A model generated the notes under the pieces. That model did not search any database and was not told the origin of the DNA. It worked only from the letters and a program-made list of their open reading frames with translations. DNA of 32,095 nucleotides from Opitutales bacterium (GTDB taxonomy: Bacteria; Verrucomicrobiota; Verrucomicrobiia; Opitutales; Seribacteraceae): NCBI GenBank assembly GCA_029252505.1, contig JAQXBH010000152.1, positions 1 through 32,095 of the forward strand. The letters run 5' to 3'. Positions 18,501 through 25,976 of the stretch are shown in pieces (position 1 is the stretch's first letter; each line of letters starts with the position of its first letter). A program made the position numbers and the translations under genes.

Positions 18501-19004
18501 AGCCAATGTTTTCCTGTCTGCGGCTTGACTAAAATTTAAGTTTTCATTTTTTAACTTTTCACCAATAAAGTAATCGACAGGATGAAAAGCATCTGGAACC
18601 GTAAATCGTGAAGGGGTCTTGTAGGACCAGTGTTTATCATACTTCGCTCCCTGATTAATCCATTCAGAAAGCAAGGCGGTCTCTTCATCAGATAAGCGTT
18701 GCCCCTTTCCTTTAGGGGGCATCAACTCTTCGTCATCATCGTCCAGGGTGACTCGAAACATAATTTCACTTTCTTCTGCGTCGCCCGCGACAATTGCTGA
18801 ATATCCGTCTAAATCACGAGTCGCTCCATCAAAAGTATCCAACCGCAACCCAGCTTCCCTATTTTCTTCATCCGGGCCGTGACAGGCGATACAACGGTTG
18901 GAAAGAAGTGATTTGATTTGGGTGTTAAAATCGACTTCGCCCTTTGCACTGAGGGTGAAAGTAACGATTGAAACAAAAGATAGCAGGAGTCTCATTATGA
19001 ACAT
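15573..19004 (-). CDS. PSCyt1/DUF1549/DUF1553 cytochrome with an internal fucolectin-like (F5/8 type C) domain
   Basis: An 1143-residue exported protein. Signal peptide at residues 1-22; an internal ATG at residue 4 is an alternative start. PSCyt1 has CIACHGPDEE (38-47) and LMPPKGKG near 115. DUF1549 (about 123-350) includes LDLIGLPPT and a second CxxCH, CAQCHTHKYDP (321-331). A coiled coil follows (about 360-385). Residues about 405-500 form a beta-rich module, and about 505-625 resemble a fucolectin/discoidin domain (NVALNGGASQSTTGYGG, LAIDGNTDG, WWEVDLG, VWNRTD). A second weaker sandwich lies about 635-720. DUF1553 spans about 820-1100 (NRFWEKIFGIGLVSTSEEFG). Predicted periplasmic or surface heme protein; reaction unknown. 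The lectin-like domain suggests glycan binding. It heads the operon with DUF1501 and the PVC dehydrogenase. Confidence 0.9.
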   Translation of the reverse strand: MFIMRLLLSFVSIVTFTLSAKGEVDFNTQIKSLLSNRCIACHGPDEENREAGLRLDTFDGATRDLDGYSAIVAGDAEESEIMFRVTLDDDDEELMPPKGKGQRLSDEETALLSEWINQGAKYDKHWSYKTPSRFTVPDAFHPVDYFIGEKLKNENLNFSQAADRKTLARRVSLDLIGLPPTLVELHTFLSDQSTNAYEKYVDQLLNRPDFGEHWARMWLDLARYADSAGYADDRARTIWAFRDYVIKSFNNNLPFDQFTIEQLAGDLLPNPSEQQLIATAFHRNTQTNNEGGTNDEEFRNVAVVDRVNTTFATWMGTTMACAQCHTHKYDPITHEEYFQAFDILNQTQDADKRDERPLVNIFSDQQKLQQKQLSLEIKQLKESLTSPHRSEKFAKKLSAWEKDITSTTWEVLKPSHANAISGATLTIGEDGSVLASGTQKSIDEYKLTLQSSLEKISALRVEFLADESLTKGGPSRNHNLVLNEVILNSMGLPNSVRGAKKGQFVRIELDGKDRILHIAEVQAFVGEENVALNGGASQSTTGYGGTAKLAIDGNTDGDFYKSKSVTHNANGDADTWWEVDLGKEKKLTKLAVWNRTDSGLHSRLDGFRLQVLSADRQVVWEKAFPQAPKREILVTLDGAEVGQFTKASASYEQAKFEAFKAIDSNTKQDSGWAIAGGQGKNHQGVFVLKRPIAGGELSVRLLQNYPNHSIGKFRLSVTDKVTPSPALPENIKNILTVVSADRTEKQNQELMSFFIQHGAEGKRINERIGSLRKKLNSIKPYSTVPILKQVVVANERETFIHLRGSYLNHGPKVNANFPSALAPSLPGVTKPNRLDFAKWIMNKDNPLTARVSANRFWEKIFGIGLVSTSEEFGSQGELPSHPQLLDWLATEFVRLEWNMKAFIKLLVTSKAYRQSSHVTDDMAARDPANRLLARGPRVRLSAEMVRDQALAVSGLLSKKMYGPPVRPPQPDMGIKAAFGGGIDWKTSEGEDRFRRGIYTNWRRSNPYPSMATFDAPNREVCTVRRGTTNTPLQALVTMNDPVYVEAAQSLARIMVKSSDTLEKQLSTGFKICLSREPQEAELDRLMALFYQVKKRYVNDASLAKKMATDPIGPAPKDANIADLAALTVTGNVLLNLDEMMMKR

Positions 19005-19136
19005 ACTAGGTTTCGAAAAGTTGATTACAAATTCTTTCTAACAAGATGAATCTTAGTATAAATCTCCCAGTCTTGTATTGTAAATATAAACTTAAGATTT
19101 GTAGTTTTCGTTATTTACTAGTGAGATAAGCTTTAA

Positions 19137-20411
19137 ATGCGGTCGAGCAGTTTAAAAATTTTCTTATTTTCTATTATTTTTTCAATTTGTGTCATTGGAT
19201 CAATAATCTATTTCGATTCAAGTAGTACTAAAAAAAATTGGGTAATCATGAGCGGAAATGAAGGAGGGAAATATCACGAAGTTGCAAAAGCTCTCAGTAA
19301 TCTCCTTTTTCAAAAAGGATTAAATATCGAAGTAAAGACGAGTTCAGGGAGTCGAGAAAATTTAACTGCTCTGACCAATGGAATGTCGGATTTGGCACTC
19401 TTGCAAAACGATATTTCGAACTCAGAAACATTGCGCTCGCTTACCATCCTTTACGAAGAAGCATTGCATTTAATTGTCAGAAAAGAGCTTGCTTCCCTTG
19501 AGCAACTTGCCGGATCAACCGTTTCAATCGGTAATAAAGGCGGTGGCACAGAGGGAATTGCAGTAGCTGTGCTAAAACAACTCGGAATTGAAGAGAATAA
19601 TATTCGATGGAATCGAGAAAACCTGAGTTCAAGTTTAAAATCTCTTCAGCAAGGAAGTGTTGATTGTGTTTGTATCGTTACCGGTGTGGGCAACGCAACA
19701 ATCTCAAAATTTCTTGGTGACGGAAACTTGACTTTACTCGCCATTGGCTCCGATCCATTCGAAGCATTAAAACTTTCGTACCCATTTATTCATCCGGTCA
19801 CTATTCCAAGTGGAGTGTACCCAACGGGACCTGGGAGGGGACTACCAATTAAGGCCATAAAGACAGTTGGAACTAAAGTGGTTCTTGCTTGCAATTCTGA
19901 ACTCGAAGTAAAAGACGGCTATGAAATCACCCGATTGATAGACTGCAGTAAAGCAGAATTTACTAAAGCCCATCCCCTCTTTGGACAAATGTCTTCTCCA
20001 AAGTCTATACTACTCCAACATCCGATACATGAAGGAGCACAACTTCACTATGATCGCGAAAAACCAAGTTTTATTCAAGAGTGGGCTGATACTATTGCAC
20101 TTATCTTTTCTCTAATTGCGGTAGCTTGGGGAGCAGCCAAAGCTGTAGGAAGAATTTATCTACAAAAATTAAAAGATAATTTAGACAAGTTTTTTGCAAA
20201 GGTAGACAGAATTACTAGTGAATTGATTGAAGGTGTTGAGCCTAAACGAGCCAAAGAAATTGCCAAGGAACTTCATATGATCCGAAGGGAGACTACCAAA
20301 AAACTAATTGCTGAAGAGCTAGCCGCTGATGATTCGTTTGTTATTTTCCAACGCCAGCTCCACACCGCCCAGCAAATGGTGAATGAAACTTTAAGAAAGT
20401 CTGTTCCCTAA
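19137..20411 (+). CDS. Membrane-anchored TAXI-family (NMT1-like) solute-binding protein
   Basis: A 424-residue protein. An N-terminal membrane segment or uncleaved signal (residues about 5-26) precedes a TAXI-type periplasmic binding domain (about 34-305): GNEGGKYHEVAKAL, SSGSRENLTAL, DLALLQND, the GGTEG loop and HPIHEGAQLHYD at its end. A second membrane helix (about 320-337, IALIFSLIAVAWGAAKAV) is followed by an 85-residue charged, helical, presumably cytoplasmic tail. Classical TAXI proteins are soluble receptors of TRAP transporters and end near the HPGA-like motif. No TRAP permease lies next to it, so a sensory or scaffold role is possible. ATG chosen with GAGATAAG about ten bases upstream. 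Its stop overlaps the fbp stop by three bases on the opposite strand. Family call good; ligand unknown. Confidence 0.82.
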   Translation: MRSSSLKIFLFSIIFSICVIGSIIYFDSSSTKKNWVIMSGNEGGKYHEVAKALSNLLFQKGLNIEVKTSSGSRENLTALTNGMSDLALLQNDISNSETLRSLTILYEEALHLIVRKELASLEQLAGSTVSIGNKGGGTEGIAVAVLKQLGIEENNIRWNRENLSSSLKSLQQGSVDCVCIVTGVGNATISKFLGDGNLTLLAIGSDPFEALKLSYPFIHPVTIPSGVYPTGPGRGLPIKAIKTVGTKVVLACNSELEVKDGYEITRLIDCSKAEFTKAHPLFGQMSSPKSILLQHPIHEGAQLHYDREKPSFIQEWADTIALIFSLIAVAWGAAKAVGRIYLQKLKDNLDKFFAKVDRITSELIEGVEPKRAKEIAKELHMIRRETTKKLIAEELAADDSFVIFQRQLHTAQQMVNETLRKSVP

Positions 20412-21418
20412 GACTGGTCTTGAATAAACCTTTCGAAGTCTGACATTTCAAAGCGACTTCCCACGACAAGAGGAGTACGTTGATGAATGCTTGTTGGCTC
20501 GATATCCATGATTCTTTTTTCGCCATCTAACGCTACACCACCCGCCTGTTCTGCAAGTAAGGCAACTGGATTAGCTTCATATAAAAGACGCAATTTCCCT
20601 TCCGCATTGTCAGTGGTTGGAGGATAAAGAAATACACCTCCCTTTAATAAAGTCCGGTGAAAATCAGCCACCATTGAACCAATATAACGCGAGGAATACT
20701 TAACACCCAACACTCCTGACCGTAAACGATCGATATATTCCCCGTATCTTTTCGGAAATCCATCCCGGTAGCCTTCGTTTACCGAATAATATTTTCCTTG
20801 CTCTGGCATGGTCATGTTTTCGTGACTTAAGACATACGCCCCAATCGCCGGGTCCAAAGTAAATCCGTGTACGCCATGTCCGGCACTGTAAACCAGAATG
20901 GTGGACGAACCATAAACTACATATCCTGCCGCAATTTGCTTGCTGCCAGGTTGCAAAACCCATGCCTCCGGATTATCTGCAGATACATCATCAGGTTTGC
21001 GTAAAATAGAAAAAGTAGTACCGACACTAACATTAACATCAATATTGGAAGAACCATCCAATGGATCAAAGACAACCGCGTACTTGGCTTCCTTTGAGCC
21101 CTGATGCACCAGCATAGGGTTCTCATTTTCTTCGGAAGCTAATACGCCAATACTTTCCCTAGCACTCAAACAGTGAACGAGTGCCTCATTGGAAATCACA
21201 TCCAGTTTCTGTTGAATTTCACCCTGAACATTAATATCTCCATGCTCTCCAAGAATATCCGTTAGACCAGCCCGACGAACTTGAGCCTGAATCATCTTGG
21301 TTGCTAAAGTTATCCCAGACAGCAAAAAGGAAAATTCACCAGACGCACCGGGAAAGCGTTTTTGCTCACGCATTATATGCTGTTGCACTGTAATTATTGA
21401 AGAACTGGAGTTAGTCAT
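20408..21418 (-). CDS. fbp: Class I fructose-1,6-bisphosphatase
   Basis: A 336-residue cytoplasmic enzyme of the usual length for class I FBPase, which hydrolyses fructose 1,6-bisphosphate to fructose 6-phosphate in gluconeogenesis. The metal and phosphate site is clear: ASEENENP (95-101), VVFDPLDGSSNID (115-127), and the substrate-binding region GVKYSSRYIGSMVADFHRTL followed by GGVFLYPPT. The C-terminal EANPVALLAEQAGGVALDG block is also conserved. The gene is monocistronic here, convergent with and overlapping the end of the TAXI gene and divergent from a sulfatase gene. Its presence is consistent with growth on non-hexose carbon or with sugar recycling, but it is a core gene and not evidence of a dedicated pathway. 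Confidence 0.97.
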   Translation of the reverse strand: MTNSSSSIITVQQHIMREQKRFPGASGEFSFLLSGITLATKMIQAQVRRAGLTDILGEHGDINVQGEIQQKLDVISNEALVHCLSARESIGVLASEENENPMLVHQGSKEAKYAVVFDPLDGSSNIDVNVSVGTTFSILRKPDDVSADNPEAWVLQPGSKQIAAGYVVYGSSTILVYSAGHGVHGFTLDPAIGAYVLSHENMTMPEQGKYYSVNEGYRDGFPKRYGEYIDRLRSGVLGVKYSSRYIGSMVADFHRTLLKGGVFLYPPTTDNAEGKLRLLYEANPVALLAEQAGGVALDGEKRIMDIEPTSIHQRTPLVVGSRFEMSDFERFIQDQS

Positions 21419-21513
21419 TTGTATTTGCTAACATGGTAATCAAGTAATGAAAACAAGATAAGAAATATAAATTCTCCTTGAACAAATTCTTTTTCAGCAA
21501 GATTCTGTTTTAT

Positions 21514-22977
21514 ATGAGATGGGTACTACTAATTTCATCAACTCTTTTTTTTATATCTGCTTTCGGAAATAAAAAGCGGTTTAATGTAGTTTTTATCATC
21601 TCGGATGATCTGACTTATACCGCCCTATCCTGTTACGGAAACAAGGTTTTCCAAACTCCCCATATCGATAAACTTGCAAAGGAAGGTGTTCGCTTCACGC
21701 AAGCTTTTTGCCAAGCGACTTATTGTGGACCATCACGAGCTTCTTTCATGTCGGGGTACTACCCCCATGCAACAGGAGTCCTAGGATACAAAAATCCTCG
21801 TGCGAAAATTGGAAAACGAGCAACTTGGCCCCAATACTTTCGGAACCATGGTTACCATGCGGCTCGTGTAAGCAAAGTTTATCACATGGGTGTGCCAGGA
21901 GGCATTGAGAGGGGAGACGACGGAGCTGATGATGCTCTCTCATGGGATGAAAAGTATAATAGTAAAGGCCTAGAGTGGCGTGCACCTGGTAATGGAGAGA
22001 CCTTGCAAAAAAATCCAGACGGCCAAAGACCTGTTGTGGGAGGTAATAATTTTGTGGTGGTAGAAGCGGATGGGGATGACCTAGTTCATGCAGACGGTAA
22101 AACTGCAAGCAAGGCCGTCCAATTAATAAAAAAATATGAAAATATGGAAAAACCTTTTTGGATGGGGGTTGGATTCGTGCGACCTCATGTTCCCTTTGTA
22201 GCTCCAAGAAAATATTATAGGCCATTCAAACCATACTCCAAAATGGTACTCCCAGAAAAGTTTCCCGGCAACTGGGATGACATACCGCAAGCTGGAATCA
22301 ATTATTGTACCAGTGAAAATATGCAGATGGATATACGGAAGCAAAAAAAGGCGGTTGGTGGATACTATGCTTCAGTCGCTTATCTCGATGCTCAAGTGGG
22401 CAAGGTCATGAGTGCACTGGAGAAATCCGGCAAGCGGGACGAAACCATTGTGATTTTCACCAGCGACCATGGCTTTCATCTCGGAGAGCATGATTTCTGG
22501 GCAAAAGTCAGCTTGCGAGATGAATCAGCCAAGGTTCCTTTAATTATTTCCATGCCCGGCAAAAAGCCAGCTATCTGTGATTCATTTGTTGAACTCCTTG
22601 ACCTCTACCCCACCCTTGCAAATTTGTGTGCGCTACCAAAGCAAAGCCGTCTACAGGGTAAAGATATTTCAAAAATGTTGGATAATCCCTCTCACGATGT
22701 GAGAAAAGAGGCATTCTCTGTTGCCCCAATGAGAACGGGATTTTTACTTAGAAATAAACAATGGTCTTTTATTCAATATGGTGAAAATTTACCGCATCAA
22801 TTGAATGGTGGCTTTGAACATGGTAGGAATGGAATCGAACTTTTCGACATGAAGCAAGATCCACAACAATTTATTAATCTCGCCGACAGCCCAAAACACG
22901 AGCCTACCGTCCAAGCCTTCCGAAAAAAACTAAAAGACAAATTGATCGCTATCCGCAAGAATGACTTGATAAACTAA
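21514..22977 (+). CDS. Type I sulfatase, iduronate-2-sulfatase-like, exported
   Basis: The ORF track begins at a TTG (21478); I prefer the ATG at 21514, which starts a compact signal peptide (MRWVLLISSTLFFISAFG). No strong ribosome binding site settles it. The sulfatase core is intact: metal ligands in ISDDLTY, the formylglycine motif CGPSRASFMSG (Cys83 in track numbering), VSKVYHMG for the Lys/His pair, RPHVPF, and TSDHGFHLGEHDFWAK with the second metal Asp/His and the Lys. The RPHVPFVAPRKYY block is typical of iduronate-2-sulfatase-like enzymes (S1_7-type). It would remove sulfate esters from a glycan outside the cytoplasm. It needs a formylglycine-generating maturase, which is not in this window. 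Substrate is inferred only at family level. Confidence 0.9.
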   Translation: MRWVLLISSTLFFISAFGNKKRFNVVFIISDDLTYTALSCYGNKVFQTPHIDKLAKEGVRFTQAFCQATYCGPSRASFMSGYYPHATGVLGYKNPRAKIGKRATWPQYFRNHGYHAARVSKVYHMGVPGGIERGDDGADDALSWDEKYNSKGLEWRAPGNGETLQKNPDGQRPVVGGNNFVVVEADGDDLVHADGKTASKAVQLIKKYENMEKPFWMGVGFVRPHVPFVAPRKYYRPFKPYSKMVLPEKFPGNWDDIPQAGINYCTSENMQMDIRKQKKAVGGYYASVAYLDAQVGKVMSALEKSGKRDETIVIFTSDHGFHLGEHDFWAKVSLRDESAKVPLIISMPGKKPAICDSFVELLDLYPTLANLCALPKQSRLQGKDISKMLDNPSHDVRKEAFSVAPMRTGFLLRNKQWSFIQYGENLPHQLNGGFEHGRNGIELFDMKQDPQQFINLADSPKHEPTVQAFRKKLKDKLIAIRKNDLIN

Positions 22978-23022
22978 TTTCTCAATAATACTGAGCTCAA
23001 GAAACAATTCCAGGATCAACAT

Positions 23023-23892
23023 ATGAATGAATTTGATTTACTAATTTGCATCATAGTTATAGCAGTAATTGCTTTAATTTTTTTTAGAGAAAAAGAACAG
23101 AAAATATTAGGTATTTCTCTCAACAAGCCCTCCAATCCAAATGGTGTTTTGTTAGACAACTCACTAAAACAAAAAAAAGGGCAAGAACTGACCTCAGAAC
23201 AAAGGTCTATCATTGAAACGAACATTGGCTTATACCATTGGTTACCGAAACACTTGATCGCACCCTGGGAAGAAAGGATCATTTGTTTCCTCGAAGAATT
23301 CCCTATCACTTTTATGAAGAAAGAAATGCCAACTGAAGAGATGCGAATCCTAGTTGCTGCCGAAGCTTGTTTATTAATTGTAAACCGACCTCTTTCTGAT
23401 TATCGCCACCTCAAGGCAATTCATTTATGGGAGGACGAAATAAAGGGAAATAAAAATGCACGTGGAAATGCAACCCGTTTTGAAATTAACCTGAGTTGGA
23501 AATATTTAAAGCAATCCATAAAAAAAGCAAGGGACGGACATAATCTAACATTGCATGAATTTGCTCACTTGATCGACTTTGCGGATGATGGAATTGCCCA
23601 AAGTATTCCTGTTTCACGAAATTCAAAAGATTTCAAACAATGGCAGGAATTGGTAAACGACGAACACAAAAAATTGATGAAAGCGTATGAGGGAGGCAAA
23701 AACTATTCAATACGTGCCTATGGTGGATACGAAAGCATCAAAGGAGACAAACCGGAACTTTTTTCCTGCGGAACCTCGGCTTTTTTCGAAAGAGGCTCAA
23801 GATTAAAACGAGAATGCCCAAAAGTGTATCTGGCGATGAAAGAATTCTACGGAATTGATCCAGCCGATTGGAGGCAAGCAAAAGCAAAATAA
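23023..23892 (+). CDS. MtfA-like zinc metallopeptidase (M90) with an N-terminal membrane anchor
   Basis: A 289-residue protein. Residues about 5-21 form a membrane helix (LLICIIVIAVIALIFF). The rest is an MtfA-like domain: zinc motif HEFAHLID with His178, Glu179 and His182, and a downstream ELFSCGTSAFFERGSRLK block whose Glu245 is the likely third ligand, followed by FYGIDPADWR, the usual C-terminal ending. E. coli MtfA is a soluble peptidase that binds the Mlc repressor and so affects glucose PTS expression; whether this homologue does anything similar is unknown. ATG chosen with AGGA about eight bases upstream. It follows the sulfatase gene by 45 bases on the same strand and is convergent with glmS. 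Confidence 0.88.
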   Translation: MNEFDLLICIIVIAVIALIFFREKEQKILGISLNKPSNPNGVLLDNSLKQKKGQELTSEQRSIIETNIGLYHWLPKHLIAPWEERIICFLEEFPITFMKKEMPTEEMRILVAAEACLLIVNRPLSDYRHLKAIHLWEDEIKGNKNARGNATRFEINLSWKYLKQSIKKARDGHNLTLHEFAHLIDFADDGIAQSIPVSRNSKDFKQWQELVNDEHKKLMKAYEGGKNYSIRAYGGYESIKGDKPELFSCGTSAFFERGSRLKRECPKVYLAMKEFYGIDPADWRQAKAK

Positions 23893-23909
23893 ATTATTTT
23901 TTACTGAGC

Positions 23910-23944
23910 AGGGTTTTTCAAATTACCTTAAAAAAAAGAACCCT
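23910..23944. repeat. Imperfect inverted repeat between convergent genes
   Basis: AGGGTT near 23910 pairs with AACCCT ending at 23944, with T- and A-rich arms that extend the stem imperfectly. It sits between the ends of the MtfA-like gene and glmS, where a bidirectional terminator would be expected, but neither strand has a clean T-run after the stem, so the role is uncertain. Confidence 0.3.
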
Positions 23945-23961
23945 CCAGGGGAAATATCGTG

Positions 23962-25806
23962 TTATTCTACAGTAACAGATTTTGCCAAGTTACGGGGTTT
24001 ATCAACATCCAATCCCCGTAATCGGGCGAAATGATAGGCAAATAATTGAAGTGGTAAGTTTGCTAGAATCGGTCGAATTACCTCATGGGCTTCAGGAATA
24101 CGGAAAATATCATCGGCCGCTTCCGGAGGAATTTCCACAGATTCAGGTGCGATCGCTAGTACTGGACCTTTTCTCGCCTTTACCTCCTGCATATTCGCGA
24201 TAGTCTTAGCTGAGAGTTCTGTCCCTTCCACAATAAAAACGGATGGACACTCTGGGTTAATAAGGGCGATAGGCCCATGTTTCAATTCAGCAGCCGGGTA
24301 ACCCTCTGCATGGGCATAGGATATCTCTTTCAACTTGAGAGCACCTTCAAGTGCAACCGGATAAAGACTTTGACGACCAAGAAAGAGTAAATGTTCTGCC
24401 TTGGAATACTTAACCGCAAGTTCTTTGATTTGATCGCCCTTTTGCAAAACTTCTTCGACTAATTCGGGCAACTTATTTAGTCCATCTACAATGGCTTGTC
24501 CATCTGTTGGAGAAAGGTCACGCATTCGACCCAGAGCAAGTCCAAGCATTGCACAAAGGCAAGCCTGCGAAGAAAATGCTTTGGTGGATGCAACTCCAAT
24601 TTCGGGACCAACACGTTGATAAACTCCGCCATCAGTCTCTCGTGCAAGGGATGATCCTACAACATTGGTAATCCCCAATGTGAGGAGTCCTTTTGTTTTT
24701 GCCTCCCGTACGGCTTCAAGAGTGTCCAAAGTCTCCCCGGATTGGCTCACTGCAATCACAAGAGAATTTCCCGCCTTTGGAGAATTTCGGTAACGAAATT
24801 CGGAAGCATGTTCGACTTCAACCGGTACACGGGCTAACCTTTCAATTAAATACTCACCTACCATACATGCATGCCGAGCGGTTCCACAAGCAACGAAAAT
24901 AATACGGTCTAAGTTTCGCAACTCATCTTCGTGCCCTTCCAATCCCCCTAACTTAGCAGTTGTTCCATCGTCTCCGAATCGCCCGCGGAGCGTATTTTCT
25001 AAGGCCTTGGGTTGCTCGTAAATTTCTTTCTCCATGTAGGAGTCATAATCGCCAAGCTCGACTTCTTCAGAGATCTGCTCAACAGGATGCGCAATTGCTT
25101 GGGCTTCTTGTCCCTCCATCGTTGAAATCCTAAAATCATTACCTTTAAGAATGGCTAATTCGCCATCGTTCAAGAAAACAGCTTCTTTCGCACGACCCAC
25201 AAATGCTGAGGCGTCACTGGCAATAAAATTAGCATCTTCTCCCAATCCTACAACGAGGGGCGAGCCCCGCCTCGCACCAATCATAGTATCCGGATAATCC
25301 AAACATAACACAGCAATACCGTACGCACCTCGGCATTGAGGAAGTGCAGAACGAATTGCATCGATAAACCTGTCTTCCCCTGAAGGTAATTCTGAATAAT
25401 GATAGGCAATAAGATTACATAAAACCTCAGAATCAGTTTCTGATGTAAAATTGATACCTTTGCCGGTAAGAAATTTCTTAAGAGTTCCAAAGTTTTCGAT
25501 CACTCCGTTATGAACCATCACAAATTTTCCGTCTTGGCTTACATGTGGATGAGTATTTGCAACAGTAACCGCACCGTGAGTCGCCCAACGGGTATGAGCA
25601 ATACCGAGAGAGGAGGAAGAACCCTTTTCATGAACCGATTCCGCTAAATTCTTCACTCTTCCAGTTTCACGAGCAATCGAAAATTCTTTTCCTTCGTGAA
25701 ATGCAACCCCTGCTGAATCATATCCCCGATACTCAAGTCTTTTAAGACCATCTATCAGTGATTCTTGGGCAGCACCCTTACCTATATATCCAATAATACC
25801 ACACAT
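23962..25806 (-). CDS. glmS: Glutamine--fructose-6-phosphate aminotransferase (isomerizing)
   Basis: A 614-residue cytoplasmic enzyme of the normal GlmS length. It makes glucosamine 6-phosphate from fructose 6-phosphate and glutamine, the first step to UDP-GlcNAc for peptidoglycan and lipopolysaccharide. The N-terminal glutaminase domain starts MCGIIGYIG with catalytic Cys2, followed by RLEYRGYDSAG and HTRWATHG. Two SIS sugar-isomerase domains follow (VACGTARHA, SQSGETLDTL; LGRQSLYPVALEGALKLKEISY), and the ending is the conserved LAKSVTVE. The 170 bases upstream show no recognisable glmS ribozyme. Neighbours are an MtfA-like peptidase (convergent) and a degenerate sulfatase (divergent). Call is secure. 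Confidence 0.98.
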   Translation of the reverse strand: MCGIIGYIGKGAAQESLIDGLKRLEYRGYDSAGVAFHEGKEFSIARETGRVKNLAESVHEKGSSSSLGIAHTRWATHGAVTVANTHPHVSQDGKFVMVHNGVIENFGTLKKFLTGKGINFTSETDSEVLCNLIAYHYSELPSGEDRFIDAIRSALPQCRGAYGIAVLCLDYPDTMIGARRGSPLVVGLGEDANFIASDASAFVGRAKEAVFLNDGELAILKGNDFRISTMEGQEAQAIAHPVEQISEEVELGDYDSYMEKEIYEQPKALENTLRGRFGDDGTTAKLGGLEGHEDELRNLDRIIFVACGTARHACMVGEYLIERLARVPVEVEHASEFRYRNSPKAGNSLVIAVSQSGETLDTLEAVREAKTKGLLTLGITNVVGSSLARETDGGVYQRVGPEIGVASTKAFSSQACLCAMLGLALGRMRDLSPTDGQAIVDGLNKLPELVEEVLQKGDQIKELAVKYSKAEHLLFLGRQSLYPVALEGALKLKEISYAHAEGYPAAELKHGPIALINPECPSVFIVEGTELSAKTIANMQEVKARKGPVLAIAPESVEIPPEAADDIFRIPEAHEVIRPILANLPLQLFAYHFARLRGLDVDKPRNLAKSVTVE

Positions 25807-25976
25807 TTATAAATCATTAGAGGGAAACAACTAAAGGTTCAAACTCTAAACTAATTTTTTTGACGAACCCAAAGGCCTACACATTTACAATTTTATAATA
25901 GGAAAAGGTTCTTCATTTTACAGGGAATAATTTAATTTCCTCGCAACTTATTCCAAAGCCTTTCAATACATGGAAA

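Noticed and set aside
25807-25976. Possible glmS ribozyme or riboswitch upstream of glmS
   Set aside because: The 170-base region is AT-rich and shows no recognisable conserved core of the glmS ribozyme.
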